From assembly GCA_031963465.1 (NCBI GenBank), contig JASSUG010000011.1:1-42440 (forward strand): 42,440 bases of DNA, written 5' to 3'. The notes beneath the pieces are model-generated. The model was not told the origin of the DNA and did not search any database. It was given only the letters and a program-made list of their open reading frames with translations. The stretch comes from Mycoavidus cysteinexigens_B. GTDB lineage: Bacteria > Pseudomonadota > Gammaproteobacteria > Burkholderiales > Burkholderiaceae. A program made the position numbers and the translations under genes. Positions 1-9,702 of this stretch are shown here, piece by piece. Within the stretch, counting starts at the first letter, position 1. Every line of letters begins with the position of its first letter.

Positions 1-2
1 CC

Positions 3-3000
3 CGACTCACACATGCAACACCTGCCTCCGTCAACCTAGAGCTTGCTCAAAGCTATTTAAAGGAAGGTCGTTATCATAAGGATGCGGAACATCTGGAAAC
101 CGCTTTTGTCTTGTATGAGTATGCCAAGGCCTCATTAGTCAAAGTCGCTGACGAGCGCCATGTGACGCCTTTATCTCAAGTGAAAGATGCGCTCAGAAAA
201 GCACAAGCCCCACAGACGCCAGAAGACCAAGCCCTGCGGGATGACCTTGCGGCCATCTACTTAGAGCGCGGCGAGGTACTCGAGGCAATGGGCAAACTCG
301 ATAAGGCGAAGGCCAGTTATGAGAAAGCCCAAACCTGGGGCCATGTCGAAGCGCAAAGCAAATTGTCTCCCTCCCCACGCCCCAGCAGCACGTTTGGTTC
401 GATCAGAGGCGTCTTCCTTTCTCCCGCTGCTTCCTTCGCCATGCCTTCCCTTTCTCCTACTCTGCAGAGCCAGGAAAACGCGGGCCTCGACACCCCACAG
501 ATTGCCCTGCAACTTTTTGTTAAGAATGTGCCTCAGCCTGTCGCTGACTATGAGTTGCCCGAAGTGGACGACCGTTTCACGAGCACCGCTCAACTCGCAT
601 ACTGCCTAAGCCTCTTATCAGAAACTGCGCTCGCTAGCGAAACCCTCGAAAAAAAACAGCGACTTTGGTCACAAGCCACCGCCAGTAATACTGAAGAACG
701 AGAGCGACTGCACACGCTCACCACCGATTTGATCCGCGCCTTCATCAATGACGAACTCAAAGATGAAGCGACCGTCGCCGAAATCTTGTGTGTCGCCCCC
801 GCGCTGAAACCAGACAGCTTTCAAAAACTGTTAGCCACCTTTGTAGATGGCGTTAATCAACCCCTTTTGCTGGATTTCCATTTAGTAGAAGGACTGGCTC
901 GGATGATTCAAAGTGCCGCCCGCGGTTCCTTAAAGCCGGATGATTTAGTCAAAATATTAGACCTTTTAAACACGCGCTTACAAGAAACGCATGGGCAATC
1001 CGGGGACAATATTTATCAATTGACGCGTACGGTAGCGAACGTGTTGGATGCGATGGCCGATAGCCAGGTCACAGGCTTAGATCGCGAAAAACTCCATGCG
1101 CCGCTCACCGGTTCTCTGGACGGATTACAAGGGAGCGGCGACCCTTATCTGGTCTATAAAGCAGCCTACGCCGCGCAAGCGTTGCTGTATGTGCCGGATA
1201 ATGAAAGCCCGTGGGACGCGGCGTGGCGGCGCACCACTAAAGTCATTGGTGGGGTGGCTGGCATTGTCAGTGCCGTCAAAGCCTTTGACTTGAAAGGTTT
1301 TGTAGACGGACTGCAGAGTATCCAGCAGGGCGTCGCAGACGTGGTAGAGGCTGCGCAGACTCTCAAGGACGGGGTTGAAGGCGCAATGTCGTTGTATGAG
1401 AGTGGACAGGATTTTATCGATAGCTTGCGAGAAGGCTTCTCTTTTAAACGCAAAAGCGCCTGGTATAGCGCGCTACGCGGTAGTGACACCTTGCTGCAAA
1501 ATGGTCTGTTCACGGAATTTGAGGGCTTAGTGCGCACCGTACCCTGCCGCCGTCACCCTGCGTTTCAATGGGGGGTATGCGAACGCTTGGGCCAAATCGC
1601 GGCGAATCCGCTATGGGACGCTGACACCCGTCAAAACGCTTTAAATTTTCTCAGTGAGCTGTATACCAACGAGACAGAGTGGGGTCAGCAGGCTGAAGTG
1701 AAGCAATGGATCATTAAGATCCTGCTCCACTTATCCGATAAGTCGGTGAAGTCTGTGAGTGCTGCGGCAGCCAAAACCATGCTGGTTAAGTTGGAAAAGA
1801 CTGGGAATGCCGATACACAAGAACTTTATAAAAAATGCCAGGAGGAAGGCCACAGCCAGTATCCACTAAACGTAGTGCTGCCCCTATCGGCCTCTACCTC
1901 TCTACTAGACCGCGTGCAGAATAAGCCCGATGTCGAAGTCGATTTACGTAGGCTCAGACGTCAGCGCTTGCAAGAACGGGGCGACGACGTGTATATATCA
2001 CCGCAGGCCAAACCCAGCCTAAAAGCATCTGATAAGACGCTGTTCGATCTAAAGGCTAAGGTCAAAGAATTTCTCGAGGGTACGCAAAAGGTAATGCTGC
2101 TCTTAGGGGACTCCGGCTCGGGTAAATCGGCCTTTAACCGGATGCTCGAAAAAGACCTATGGCGCGCCTATAAGCCTAAGGAAAATCAAAGCATCCCGCT
2201 GTTTATTAATTTGCCCGCGATCGACAAGCCTGACCAGGATCTGATTCCCAAACACTTACGCAAAGCGGGTTTTACTGAGCCACAGATTAGAGAGTTAAAG
2301 GAACGTCATCAATTCGTCTTAATTTGCGATGGCTATGACGAGAGTCAGCAAACCCATAATCTATATACGAGTAATCAGCTGAATCAGCAAGGAGAATGGC
2401 AGGCGCAGATGGTCATCAGCTGCCGTAGCGAATATATTGGCCTGGATTATCGGGACCGCTTTCAGCCGACAGACCGCAATCACCAGGCCGAGCCAGCGCT
2501 CTTTCAGGAAGCGGTGATGGCGCCGTTTTCAAAGGAAAAGATTCAAGAGTACATTCAGAAATATGCGAATTTTCATAAACCACTCTGGTCGGCGAGGGAC
2601 TATCATAAAATACTTGAGGGCAGTCCCCATTTAAAAGATTTGTTATGCAACCCTTTTCTTTTAAATTTTGTGCTGGCTTATCCGTCCTTACTGGATTACG
2701 ATAAACGCGACATCGAAGCCTATGCGCGCAAGCTCAAACAATGGCAATCCCTACGTCAAGATGGAGACGTTAATAAACAAACGCTCTATCAAACCTATCG
2801 AAAAGAAGACGAGGACCAACCCTATCCGGGGCTACCTCTGCTCGCGTCTCTGTCCTTGTTGGACCCACTACAGAGTAAGCCTGATGTCGAAGCCGATTTA
2901 CTTAAGCTCAGACGTCAGCGCTTGCAAGAACAGGTCGAGGCTGTGTATATCTCCCCACAGGCCAAGCCCAGCCTAAAAGCATCTGATAAGGCGCTGTTCG

Positions 3001-6000
3001 ATCTAAAGGCTAAGGTCAAAGAATTTCTCGAGGGGCCGCAAGAGGTAATGCTGCTCTTAGGGGACTCCGGCTCGGGTAAATCGACCTTTAACCGGATGCT
3101 CGAAAGGGACCTATGGCGCGCCTATACGCCCAAGCAAAATCATAGCATCCCGCTTTTTATTAATTTGCCCGCGATCGACAAGCCTGACCAGGATCTGATT
3201 CCCAAACACTTACGCAAAGCGGGTTTTACTGAGCCACAAATTAGAGAGTTAAAGGAACGTCATCAATTCGTCTTAATTTGCGATGGCTATGACGAGAGTC
3301 AGCAAACCCATAATCTATATACGAGTAATCAGCTGAATCAGCAAGGAGAATGGCAGGCGCAGATGGTCATCAGCTGCCGTAGCGAATATATTGGCCTGGA
3401 TTATCGGGACCGCTTTCAGCCGACAGACCGCAATCACCAGGCCGAGCCAGCGCTCTTTCAGGAAGCGGTGATGGCGCCGTTTTCAAAGGAAAAGATTGAC
3501 GAGTACATCAAGCAATATGTGGCCGTGAGTAGACCACTCTGGCAGGCGAAAGATTACAAGCTGGCGCTTGAGCAGATTCCTAACTTACAAGACTTAGTGA
3601 AGAATCCCTTTCTTTTAACCTTGTCCTTAGAGGTACTGCCTCGCATGGTGGATGTAGGTCAAACGTTTTCTACGGTGCGGGTCACCCGGGTGGCGCTGTA
3701 CGACCAATTCGTGGAGCACTGGCTAGAGCGTGGTAAAAAACGCGTGGGAGAGAAAAAGTTAACCGAGCTAGAAAAGAAAGCCTTTGAAAGCTTGAGCGAT
3801 GAAGGCTTTACGCAAAATGGCATCGCCTTTTTGAAAAACTTGGCGGCTGAGATCTATCAAGAGCAAGCGGGGAACCCAGTCGTTGAGTATTCGCACTTTA
3901 AAGATCAAGGGACCTGGAAAGAAAAGTTTTTTGGTCAGGAAGACGACAAGTACCTGCTGCGTGAAGCCAGTCCATTAACTCGCAGTGGCAATCAATATCA
4001 GTTTATCCATCGGTCGTTGTTGGAGTATGGAGTGGCTCGCGCGATATTTGACCCGCAAGATGGCGTGCATACGCGAAAAGCGGCCCCCACGCAAATATTC
4101 GCCCGTCGAGAGAGTGTCAGTTCTGATTGGAGTGATAGCCCAAATGCTTTTGAGAAGGCCGTTGTGGCCGTAGAGCAGCCTTTGCTTGACTCGCTTTTGG
4201 CACGGAAGAGTTTGGTGGATGAGCCATCGATTTTGCAATTTCTTGCCGAGCGTGTACAACAGGAGCCCCTGTTCAACCAACAGCTGCACGCGGTCATTGA
4301 ACGCTCGAAAACCGAAAAGGCGGCGCGCAAAGCGGCAGCCAATGCGATCACAATACTGGTCCGAGCGGGCGTACAGTTTAATGGAGCAGATTTACAGGGC
4401 ATCCAGATTCCAGGCGCTGATCTGAATCAGGGCGTATTCGATTCTGCGCAGTTGCAAGGGGCGGATTTAAGGAAGGTCAAACTGCGTAATAGTTGGCTGC
4501 GCCAGGCCAATTTGACCGGCGCAAAAATGGCGGGGGCACAGTTTGGTGAATTGCCTTTTCTTGAAGAAAAGAGCCTGGTCAGGGTCTGCGTGTATTCCCC
4601 GGATGGGAAAAACTGCGCAGTGGGCCTTGGCGACGGCACAATCAGCGTATATGACACGTCGACCTGGAAAAAGCTCCACACCTTAAGCGAACATACCAAT
4701 GAGATTTATGGCGTGGTGTATTCGCCCGACGGCAAGCAGATCGCATCGTGTAGTTTCGACAAAACGGTGCGGTTGTGGAACGCGAAAACCGGTAAACTCA
4801 GCCACACCTTACGCAAACATACCGAGCCAGTGGGTAGCGTGATGTATTCGCCCAACGGCCGGCAGATCGCCTCGACCGGCATTAAAAGCAAGGTAGTCCA
4901 TCTATGGGATGCGCACACGGGTCAACACCACCAAACCTTAAGCGGACATAATCACTACGTTCTGAGCATCGGCTATTCACCCGATAGTCAGCAAATCGCC
5001 TCCGGCGGTTATGACAGTACGGTACGCCTGTGGGATGCGCAAACCGGTCAACTAAACCGCACCTTAAGCGAACATACCGGCACGGTTTATAGTGTGGTGT
5101 ATTCGCCCGACGGCAAGCAAATCGCCGCGGGTGGCTCGGACAAGACGGTGCGGCTGTGGGATGCGCAAACGGGTCAGCATCGCCACACCTTAGACGGGCA
5201 TACCCGCGAGGTGTATAGCGTGGTGTATGCGCCCAATGGTCAACAGATCGCCTCCGGCAGTGGTGACAAGACGGTGCGGCTGTGGGACGCGCAAACCGGT
5301 CTGCCCATCTACACCTTAAATGGGCATACCAGCGCGGTTAAGAGTGTGGTGTATGCGTCCAACAGCCAGCAGATTGCCTCCAGGGATGATTTCGATAAAG
5401 TGCTTCTGTGGGATGCGCAAACCGGTCAACTCAGCCAGACTTTAAGCGGGCATACCAATGAGATTTGTAGTGTGGCGTATTCGCCCAATGGCCAGCAAAT
5501 TGCCTCTGGCGGTCGTGACAATACGGTACGGCTGTGGGACGGGTATCTGGGCCAGCTTAGCCACAACTTAAACGGACATAACAGCGGGGTCTCAAGCGTG
5601 GCGTATGCGCTGAATGGCCAGCAGATCGCCTCCGGCAGTTGGGATCACACGGTGCGGCTGTGGGACGTGGAAACCGGCCAACTCACTCACACCTTAAGCG
5701 GGCATACCAGCGCGGTTAAGAGCGTGGTGGCTTCACCCAACGGCCAGCAGATCGCCTCCACAGATGAGGCCAATACAGTGCTGCTGTGGGACGCGCAAAC
5801 GGGTGAACCAAGCCACCTCTTAAGCGGACATACCGGCCCAGTGAATAGCATGGTGTATTCGCCGAACGGCGAGCACATCGCCTCCGCCAGTTCTGACCGG
5901 ACAGTGCGTCTGTGGGACACGCAAACCGGTGAGCATCGCCAAACCTTAAGCGGGCACCACAACATGATTTGGAGCGTGGCGTATTCACCCGACGGTCAGC

Positions 6001-9000
6001 AAATCGTCTCCGGCGATTGGAGTGCTGGGATACGTCTGTGGAATGCGCAAACCGGTCAACTCAGCCATACCTTAAGCGGACATACCGGCAAGGTTTATAG
6101 CCTCGTGTATGCGCCCAATGGCAAGCAGATTGCATCCGGCGATGAGGACAATAAAGTCCATCTATGGGACGCACAAACTGGTCAACTCAGCCACACCTTA
6201 AAAGGACATGCATTAAACCGGAATATGGGCGTGCATGGAAGTATGGTGTATTCGCTGAATGGCCAGCAGCTCGCCACCTACGCGGATGACAAGAAGGTGC
6301 TGCTGTGGGATACGCACACCGGTCAGCTCAGTCACACCTTAAGTGGTCATACCGGCGATGTGCTGAGCGTGAAGTATTCGCCCAACGGCCAGCAGCTTGC
6401 CTCCGGCAGCCGTGACAGTACGGTGCGTCTATGGAATGCGTCCTCGGGGCACTGTCGGATGGTGATTCGAGCTTTTGGTGGAGCAGTTTATAGTGTCGCC
6501 TGGAAAGAGGCCAGCGACGAAGAGATCGGCAACGGCAATTATTTGGTAACCGGCTGTGCTGATAAATCCGTTCGCTTGTGGCAGATTATAGAAGAGGGTG
6601 GTCAATTCGACGTGCGTTTGAACTGGAGCTCAACCCATGATGTGCTGACCGTGACGGATACTTCGATCCAAGATGTACATGGCTTAAACCATGCGAACCA
6701 GCGACTCTTAAAACAACGCGGGGCTGTGAGTGAGATTCCGCCTTTAAGTTTCAGTGGGGCAGGGAAGAGGCTCATGAGCATGGGATCCATGGCATCTAGA
6801 CTCACGCCGGCGTCAAACCGGACGACGGCCGGTACCCTGTCGGCAGCACAGCCCGTTCCACCTGCTGGACAATCAGTAAAGAACACGCGCTTACAAGAAA
6901 CGCATGGGCAATCCACGTTAGGTATTCAATTGTTAGATGAAGTACGAAAGTCACTTCCTACACCGCTACTTCCTTTTGCCTCAGATAGGCTTGCGCCGGA
7001 TTTAGCCCAAGCGCGCGCGCTTAAAGAGGCGCAGCCGGAGCAGGCCAATCCCTTGTATGAGAAGGTGGCAGTGGCCCTGCTCGAGTTGGCCAAGCAGCAA
7101 GGCTTGACGCCGTCAGACCCAGACGTGCGAGCGATTGAGCGCGACCGATCTGAGACACCGGAACAAATAGCCTTACGGCAGTGCATGGCTGATGTCTATT
7201 TTGAGCATGCGGAAGTATTCGAACAACTCAAACAGGTTAGCCAAGCGCAATCGTATTACCAAAAAGCACAAGGCTGGGGCCATGCTAACGCAGTGGCGCA
7301 GTTGACCCGCTTGCTAGCGCCATCAGGCTCCCGCTTTTCCCTTGGTAAGCTACCGATTCGTCCAAACCATTACGTTCCTCGAGCAGAATTAGCCCAATTA
7401 TTCGAACTGCTCAAGGATCAGCCCAAAGCCCTAATTGAAGTCATTGGCCTGCCTGGGGTGGGTAAAACCACGCTGCTTCAGCGCTTGATTCATCCGCGCC
7501 CTGATGCGTTCTTCGCGTCTTACGATTTGCTGGCCTGGATTGACTGCAGCAGTGTGAATCGTGCTCATGCAGATATCCAAGCCATTGGTTACGCGCTCGG
7601 TTATGGCAATCTCAGGCCGCAAACAGCACTGCGGCACGTGGCCAGCTATGTGCAGCAACATCCTCGTTCATTATTGATCTTGGACGGGTTAACGCCGAGT
7701 AATGCCGATCTTGTCTTGACTTGGCTGAAGCCGTCTTTTTGGTCCGGTCAATTGATTTATACAACAGCCCAGCCATTGACCGATAAGCTCAAACAACGTT
7801 TAGAGCGAGACATAGACTCTCTGCCTCTGAGCCTTTTTACCCCGGAGCAAGCGAAGGATTTAGTTCAGCAGTGCCTGCCGCAGGAGCCGCTCGACGCCTG
7901 TGATTTTGCTCAAGTGATTCGCATGACAGAGGGTTTTCCAGCGGTCATTCAGGCGTTGTGCCGACATTACCAAACTACGAAGACGAGTTTTAGGAACTTT
8001 GCCGACTTTTTGGCGCAACCTGAGCAACGCCAAGAGGTTCGAGATACTTTGTTGAGCGAGATCGCGCAGACGAGTCTAGGGCCACTAGAAGCGGAAACGG
8101 AGACGAACCCGATCACAGGGCGGGCACTGACTATCCTTAAACAGGCGGCCTGGCTGGGAGAACCCCGCATCCCCTTTGCCTTTTTTGGCAATCAACAGGT
8201 TGATCAAGAAGCCATTCAGATGTTGTCCCAGAAGCAGCTCGAGATTCTGGACCTCGATCAGGCGACTAACAGTCTCAAGCTTAACCCGGCCTTCCTAAGC
8301 GTCGTGCAAAATCGGTATCTGTCAGAACAACGTCCGCTGCTTGAAAAAAACATCCAGCGACTGTCTGAGGTTTTCAATTATTTGACAGATAACGAAAGCT
8401 CAGAGGGTCGCCATAACAAGCCAGAAGACTTAAAACCCTATAATGATCTGGTCCATACGCTTGTTTTTGAGACCTGTGCTACGGTTTCCTTTGCGAAGAA
8501 TTTGCCCTTACTGCACCAAGTGCTGACGTTGGGTAGCAGTCTAGCCAGACTCTACTACCTGCATCATGGTGAGTTGCAGTTGGCCCATGATTGTCTTCAT
8601 GGGGCCCAGCGCCTCTTTAGGCAGGGGCTGTCCAAAGAACAAATCGCGCACTTTGAACAGCGGCCAGAGGACTTTGCCTTGTCCGTCACTCGGCAAGAGG
8701 CCAATCAGGAAGAGGCCCAATTACTCAAACTGTATGCGCAAGAATATCTGTATCAAGCGGCCACCCTCGCTTCTCAACTGGTTCCACGCGGCCAGGTGGC
8801 GGTAGAAGTGATCCAGGATTTTGAAAAGAGTTACGCCATTCAAATCAATTTGGGCCAGCAGGGCGATCCTGAAGCGATTGCCTATACGCTGCGCAATCTC
8901 ACCTGGGCGTTGCGCAAGCAAGGACGTTTAGTCGATGCGCTCGAAAGGTTTGATGAATTAGCGAGATGGTTCGATCGATATCCGGCAGTATTCAACGAAC

Positions 9001-9680
9001 GTGTGCGTGCGGAGGTTTTGGTTGATCAGGGGATTATCCAGAAGGAATTAGAAGATGCTCGGCCGGCAGTTGAGCGGAATTATCAACCTGCGATCGATAG
9101 GCTGTACAAGACGCACCGTATTTTCTTGAGACACGAGACGCCAAACCAGCACCAGGCATTAGGGATGCTGTCTATTTACCTTGGCGAGGCCCATCTGGCT
9201 GCGGGTGATTTTGAGGCCGGTATGACGCATACCTGCCAGGTTCTCCTTTACGATGGCAGGAGTCGAGAAAGACAGGCCCGCGCTTACTTCAATCTGGCGC
9301 GGGTGTTTTACGAAGCGGAGTATTGGGCTCTGGCTAAGCTCTTCGTTGACCAGGCTTTGCCCCTACAAATAGGGGCCTATCAGCCCGTGACAAAAGTCTT
9401 AGGCCTCAAAATAGAACAAAAACTGCGGCAACATCAGCAGACGGTCACGCAGAACCCAAGCAATGGCCAAAGCGCCCACTGGGAGACTCAAGCGAGCCTG
9501 ACAGCGTATTGTGAAGCCCAGTTGGTCGCCTGCAGTGCACCGCCGAAACTCATTTCCCGCGCTCAGATTGAGGTTATCGAGGTCGCCGCCTATGCCTGGT
9601 TGTGGCAGCAGCATGCAAAAGCAGAGTTTGCACGCCAAGAAGTTGCAAGGGCATATGACGATAATAGCATTGAGCTTTAA
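3..9680 (+). CDS. Giant STAND protein: TPR / ARM-like / NACHT x2 / pentapeptide / WD40 x16 / NB-ARC / TPR (5' partial)
   Basis: The frame is open from the left edge, so the true start lies upstream; 3225 codons are visible. A TTG at 111 is only an internal codon. Order seen: a short TPR-like helical module (to about nt 360); an alpha-helical ARM-like stretch (about 540-1850); NACHT 1 with Walker A GDSGSGKS at 2106; NACHT 2 with the same P-loop at 3060; pentapeptide repeats of the ADLQG/ANLTG kind (about 4365-4550); 16 WD40 units (about 4575-6600) with recurring SPNGQQIAS and VRLWDAQTG phrases; then a second TPR-like module, an NB-ARC P-loop GLPGVGKTT at 7446, Walker B LLILDG and TPR-like helices. 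STAND NTPases of this layout are oligomerising signal sensors in which WD40/TPR parts bind ligand. No enzymatic effector domain is visible, although the missing N terminus could carry one. It probably arose by fusion, since its last 2.7 kb copies the gene at 38414-42094. It ends 22 bp before a tRNA gene. Confidence 0.9.
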   Translation, partial: RLTHATPASVNLELAQSYLKEGRYHKDAEHLETAFVLYEYAKASLVKVADERHVTPLSQVKDALRKAQAPQTPEDQALRDDLAAIYLERGEVLEAMGKLDKAKASYEKAQTWGHVEAQSKLSPSPRPSSTFGSIRGVFLSPAASFAMPSLSPTLQSQENAGLDTPQIALQLFVKNVPQPVADYELPEVDDRFTSTAQLAYCLSLLSETALASETLEKKQRLWSQATASNTEERERLHTLTTDLIRAFINDELKDEATVAEILCVAPALKPDSFQKLLATFVDGVNQPLLLDFHLVEGLARMIQSAARGSLKPDDLVKILDLLNTRLQETHGQSGDNIYQLTRTVANVLDAMADSQVTGLDREKLHAPLTGSLDGLQGSGDPYLVYKAAYAAQALLYVPDNESPWDAAWRRTTKVIGGVAGIVSAVKAFDLKGFVDGLQSIQQGVADVVEAAQTLKDGVEGAMSLYESGQDFIDSLREGFSFKRKSAWYSALRGSDTLLQNGLFTEFEGLVRTVPCRRHPAFQWGVCERLGQIAANPLWDADTRQNALNFLSELYTNETEWGQQAEVKQWIIKILLHLSDKSVKSVSAAAAKTMLVKLEKTGNADTQELYKKCQEEGHSQYPLNVVLPLSASTSLLDRVQNKPDVEVDLRRLRRQRLQERGDDVYISPQAKPSLKASDKTLFDLKAKVKEFLEGTQKVMLLLGDSGSGKSAFNRMLEKDLWRAYKPKENQSIPLFINLPAIDKPDQDLIPKHLRKAGFTEPQIRELKERHQFVLICDGYDESQQTHNLYTSNQLNQQGEWQAQMVISCRSEYIGLDYRDRFQPTDRNHQAEPALFQEAVMAPFSKEKIQEYIQKYANFHKPLWSARDYHKILEGSPHLKDLLCNPFLLNFVLAYPSLLDYDKRDIEAYARKLKQWQSLRQDGDVNKQTLYQTYRKEDEDQPYPGLPLLASLSLLDPLQSKPDVEADLLKLRRQRLQEQVEAVYISPQAKPSLKASDKALFDLKAKVKEFLEGPQEVMLLLGDSGSGKSTFNRMLERDLWRAYTPKQNHSIPLFINLPAIDKPDQDLIPKHLRKAGFTEPQIRELKERHQFVLICDGYDESQQTHNLYTSNQLNQQGEWQAQMVISCRSEYIGLDYRDRFQPTDRNHQAEPALFQEAVMAPFSKEKIDEYIKQYVAVSRPLWQAKDYKLALEQIPNLQDLVKNPFLLTLSLEVLPRMVDVGQTFSTVRVTRVALYDQFVEHWLERGKKRVGEKKLTELEKKAFESLSDEGFTQNGIAFLKNLAAEIYQEQAGNPVVEYSHFKDQGTWKEKFFGQEDDKYLLREASPLTRSGNQYQFIHRSLLEYGVARAIFDPQDGVHTRKAAPTQIFARRESVSSDWSDSPNAFEKAVVAVEQPLLDSLLARKSLVDEPSILQFLAERVQQEPLFNQQLHAVIERSKTEKAARKAAANAITILVRAGVQFNGADLQGIQIPGADLNQGVFDSAQLQGADLRKVKLRNSWLRQANLTGAKMAGAQFGELPFLEEKSLVRVCVYSPDGKNCAVGLGDGTISVYDTSTWKKLHTLSEHTNEIYGVVYSPDGKQIASCSFDKTVRLWNAKTGKLSHTLRKHTEPVGSVMYSPNGRQIASTGIKSKVVHLWDAHTGQHHQTLSGHNHYVLSIGYSPDSQQIASGGYDSTVRLWDAQTGQLNRTLSEHTGTVYSVVYSPDGKQIAAGGSDKTVRLWDAQTGQHRHTLDGHTREVYSVVYAPNGQQIASGSGDKTVRLWDAQTGLPIYTLNGHTSAVKSVVYASNSQQIASRDDFDKVLLWDAQTGQLSQTLSGHTNEICSVAYSPNGQQIASGGRDNTVRLWDGYLGQLSHNLNGHNSGVSSVAYALNGQQIASGSWDHTVRLWDVETGQLTHTLSGHTSAVKSVVASPNGQQIASTDEANTVLLWDAQTGEPSHLLSGHTGPVNSMVYSPNGEHIASASSDRTVRLWDTQTGEHRQTLSGHHNMIWSVAYSPDGQQIVSGDWSAGIRLWNAQTGQLSHTLSGHTGKVYSLVYAPNGKQIASGDEDNKVHLWDAQTGQLSHTLKGHALNRNMGVHGSMVYSLNGQQLATYADDKKVLLWDTHTGQLSHTLSGHTGDVLSVKYSPNGQQLASGSRDSTVRLWNASSGHCRMVIRAFGGAVYSVAWKEASDEEIGNGNYLVTGCADKSVRLWQIIEEGGQFDVRLNWSSTHDVLTVTDTSIQDVHGLNHANQRLLKQRGAVSEIPPLSFSGAGKRLMSMGSMASRLTPASNRTTAGTLSAAQPVPPAGQSVKNTRLQETHGQSTLGIQLLDEVRKSLPTPLLPFASDRLAPDLAQARALKEAQPEQANPLYEKVAVALLELAKQQGLTPSDPDVRAIERDRSETPEQIALRQCMADVYFEHAEVFEQLKQVSQAQSYYQKAQGWGHANAVAQLTRLLAPSGSRFSLGKLPIRPNHYVPRAELAQLFELLKDQPKALIEVIGLPGVGKTTLLQRLIHPRPDAFFASYDLLAWIDCSSVNRAHADIQAIGYALGYGNLRPQTALRHVASYVQQHPRSLLILDGLTPSNADLVLTWLKPSFWSGQLIYTTAQPLTDKLKQRLERDIDSLPLSLFTPEQAKDLVQQCLPQEPLDACDFAQVIRMTEGFPAVIQALCRHYQTTKTSFRNFADFLAQPEQRQEVRDTLLSEIAQTSLGPLEAETETNPITGRALTILKQAAWLGEPRIPFAFFGNQQVDQEAIQMLSQKQLEILDLDQATNSLKLNPAFLSVVQNRYLSEQRPLLEKNIQRLSEVFNYLTDNESSEGRHNKPEDLKPYNDLVHTLVFETCATVSFAKNLPLLHQVLTLGSSLARLYYLHHGELQLAHDCLHGAQRLFRQGLSKEQIAHFEQRPEDFALSVTRQEANQEEAQLLKLYAQEYLYQAATLASQLVPRGQVAVEVIQDFEKSYAIQINLGQQGDPEAIAYTLRNLTWALRKQGRLVDALERFDELARWFDRYPAVFNERVRAEVLVDQGIIQKELEDARPAVERNYQPAIDRLYKTHRIFLRHETPNQHQALGMLSIYLGEAHLAAGDFEAGMTHTCQVLLYDGRSRERQARAYFNLARVFYEAEYWALAKLFVDQALPLQIGAYQPVTKVLGLKIEQKLRQHQQTVTQNPSNGQSAHWETQASLTAYCEAQLVACSAPPKLISRAQIEVIEVAAYAWLWQQHAKAEFARQEVARAYDDNSIEL
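969..1001 (+). repeat. 33-bp direct repeat, copy 1
   Basis: These 33 bases, coding for NTRLQETHGQS inside the ARM-like region, recur without mismatch at 6882-6914 in the same reading frame. Confidence 0.9.
1875..3650 (+). repeat. Tandem duplication encoding two NACHT domains (954-bp period)
   Basis: Two in-frame units are spaced exactly 954 bp apart at every landmark checked (1929/2883, 2106/3060, 2521/3475). Positions 2202-2543 and 3156-3497 (342 bp) differ at one base only. Flanking parts of each unit have diverged clearly, especially after 2543/3497. Only the second copy continues into the full post-NACHT helical region. Confidence 0.93.
4575..6600 (+). repeat. WD40-coding tandem repeat array, 16 units of about 126 bp
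   Basis: Sixteen units of about 42 codons can be laid out, most ending in VRLWDAQTG-x-HTLSGHT. Units 4-12 are most alike. The first is degenerate (VYDTSTW), unit 14 carries a small insertion before it (LNRN), and the last is long and degenerate (LWQIIEEG). Sixteen units would suit two stacked beta-propellers; the split is inference. Confidence 0.9.
6882..6914 (+). repeat. 33-bp direct repeat, copy 2, at the fusion junction
   Basis: This is the second copy of the 33-bp segment at 969-1001. It lies between the end of the WD40 array and the start (6959) of the block shared with the downstream NB-ARC gene. It is therefore a likely scar of the recombination that joined the two gene halves. Confidence 0.88.
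6959..9623 (+). repeat. Paralogous NB-ARC/TPR block, copy 1
   Basis: Collinear with 38443-41107 at a constant offset of 31484 bp from start to end, so there is no net insertion or deletion over 2665 bp. Differences are scattered substitutions, with long identical runs. After 9623 similarity stops abruptly and the last 18 codons of the gene are unrelated to the partner. Confidence 0.92.
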
Positions 9681-9702
9681 TTGACGACCGTCTTGGCTGT
9701 AT

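Noticed and set aside
111..116. TTG at 111 as the start of the giant gene
   Set aside because: The same frame is open without stop back to nt 3 and reads as TPR-like protein, so the gene begins outside the window.
4575..6600. CRISPR-like array
   Set aside because: The regular 126-bp repeats are in one open frame and code for WD40 blades.
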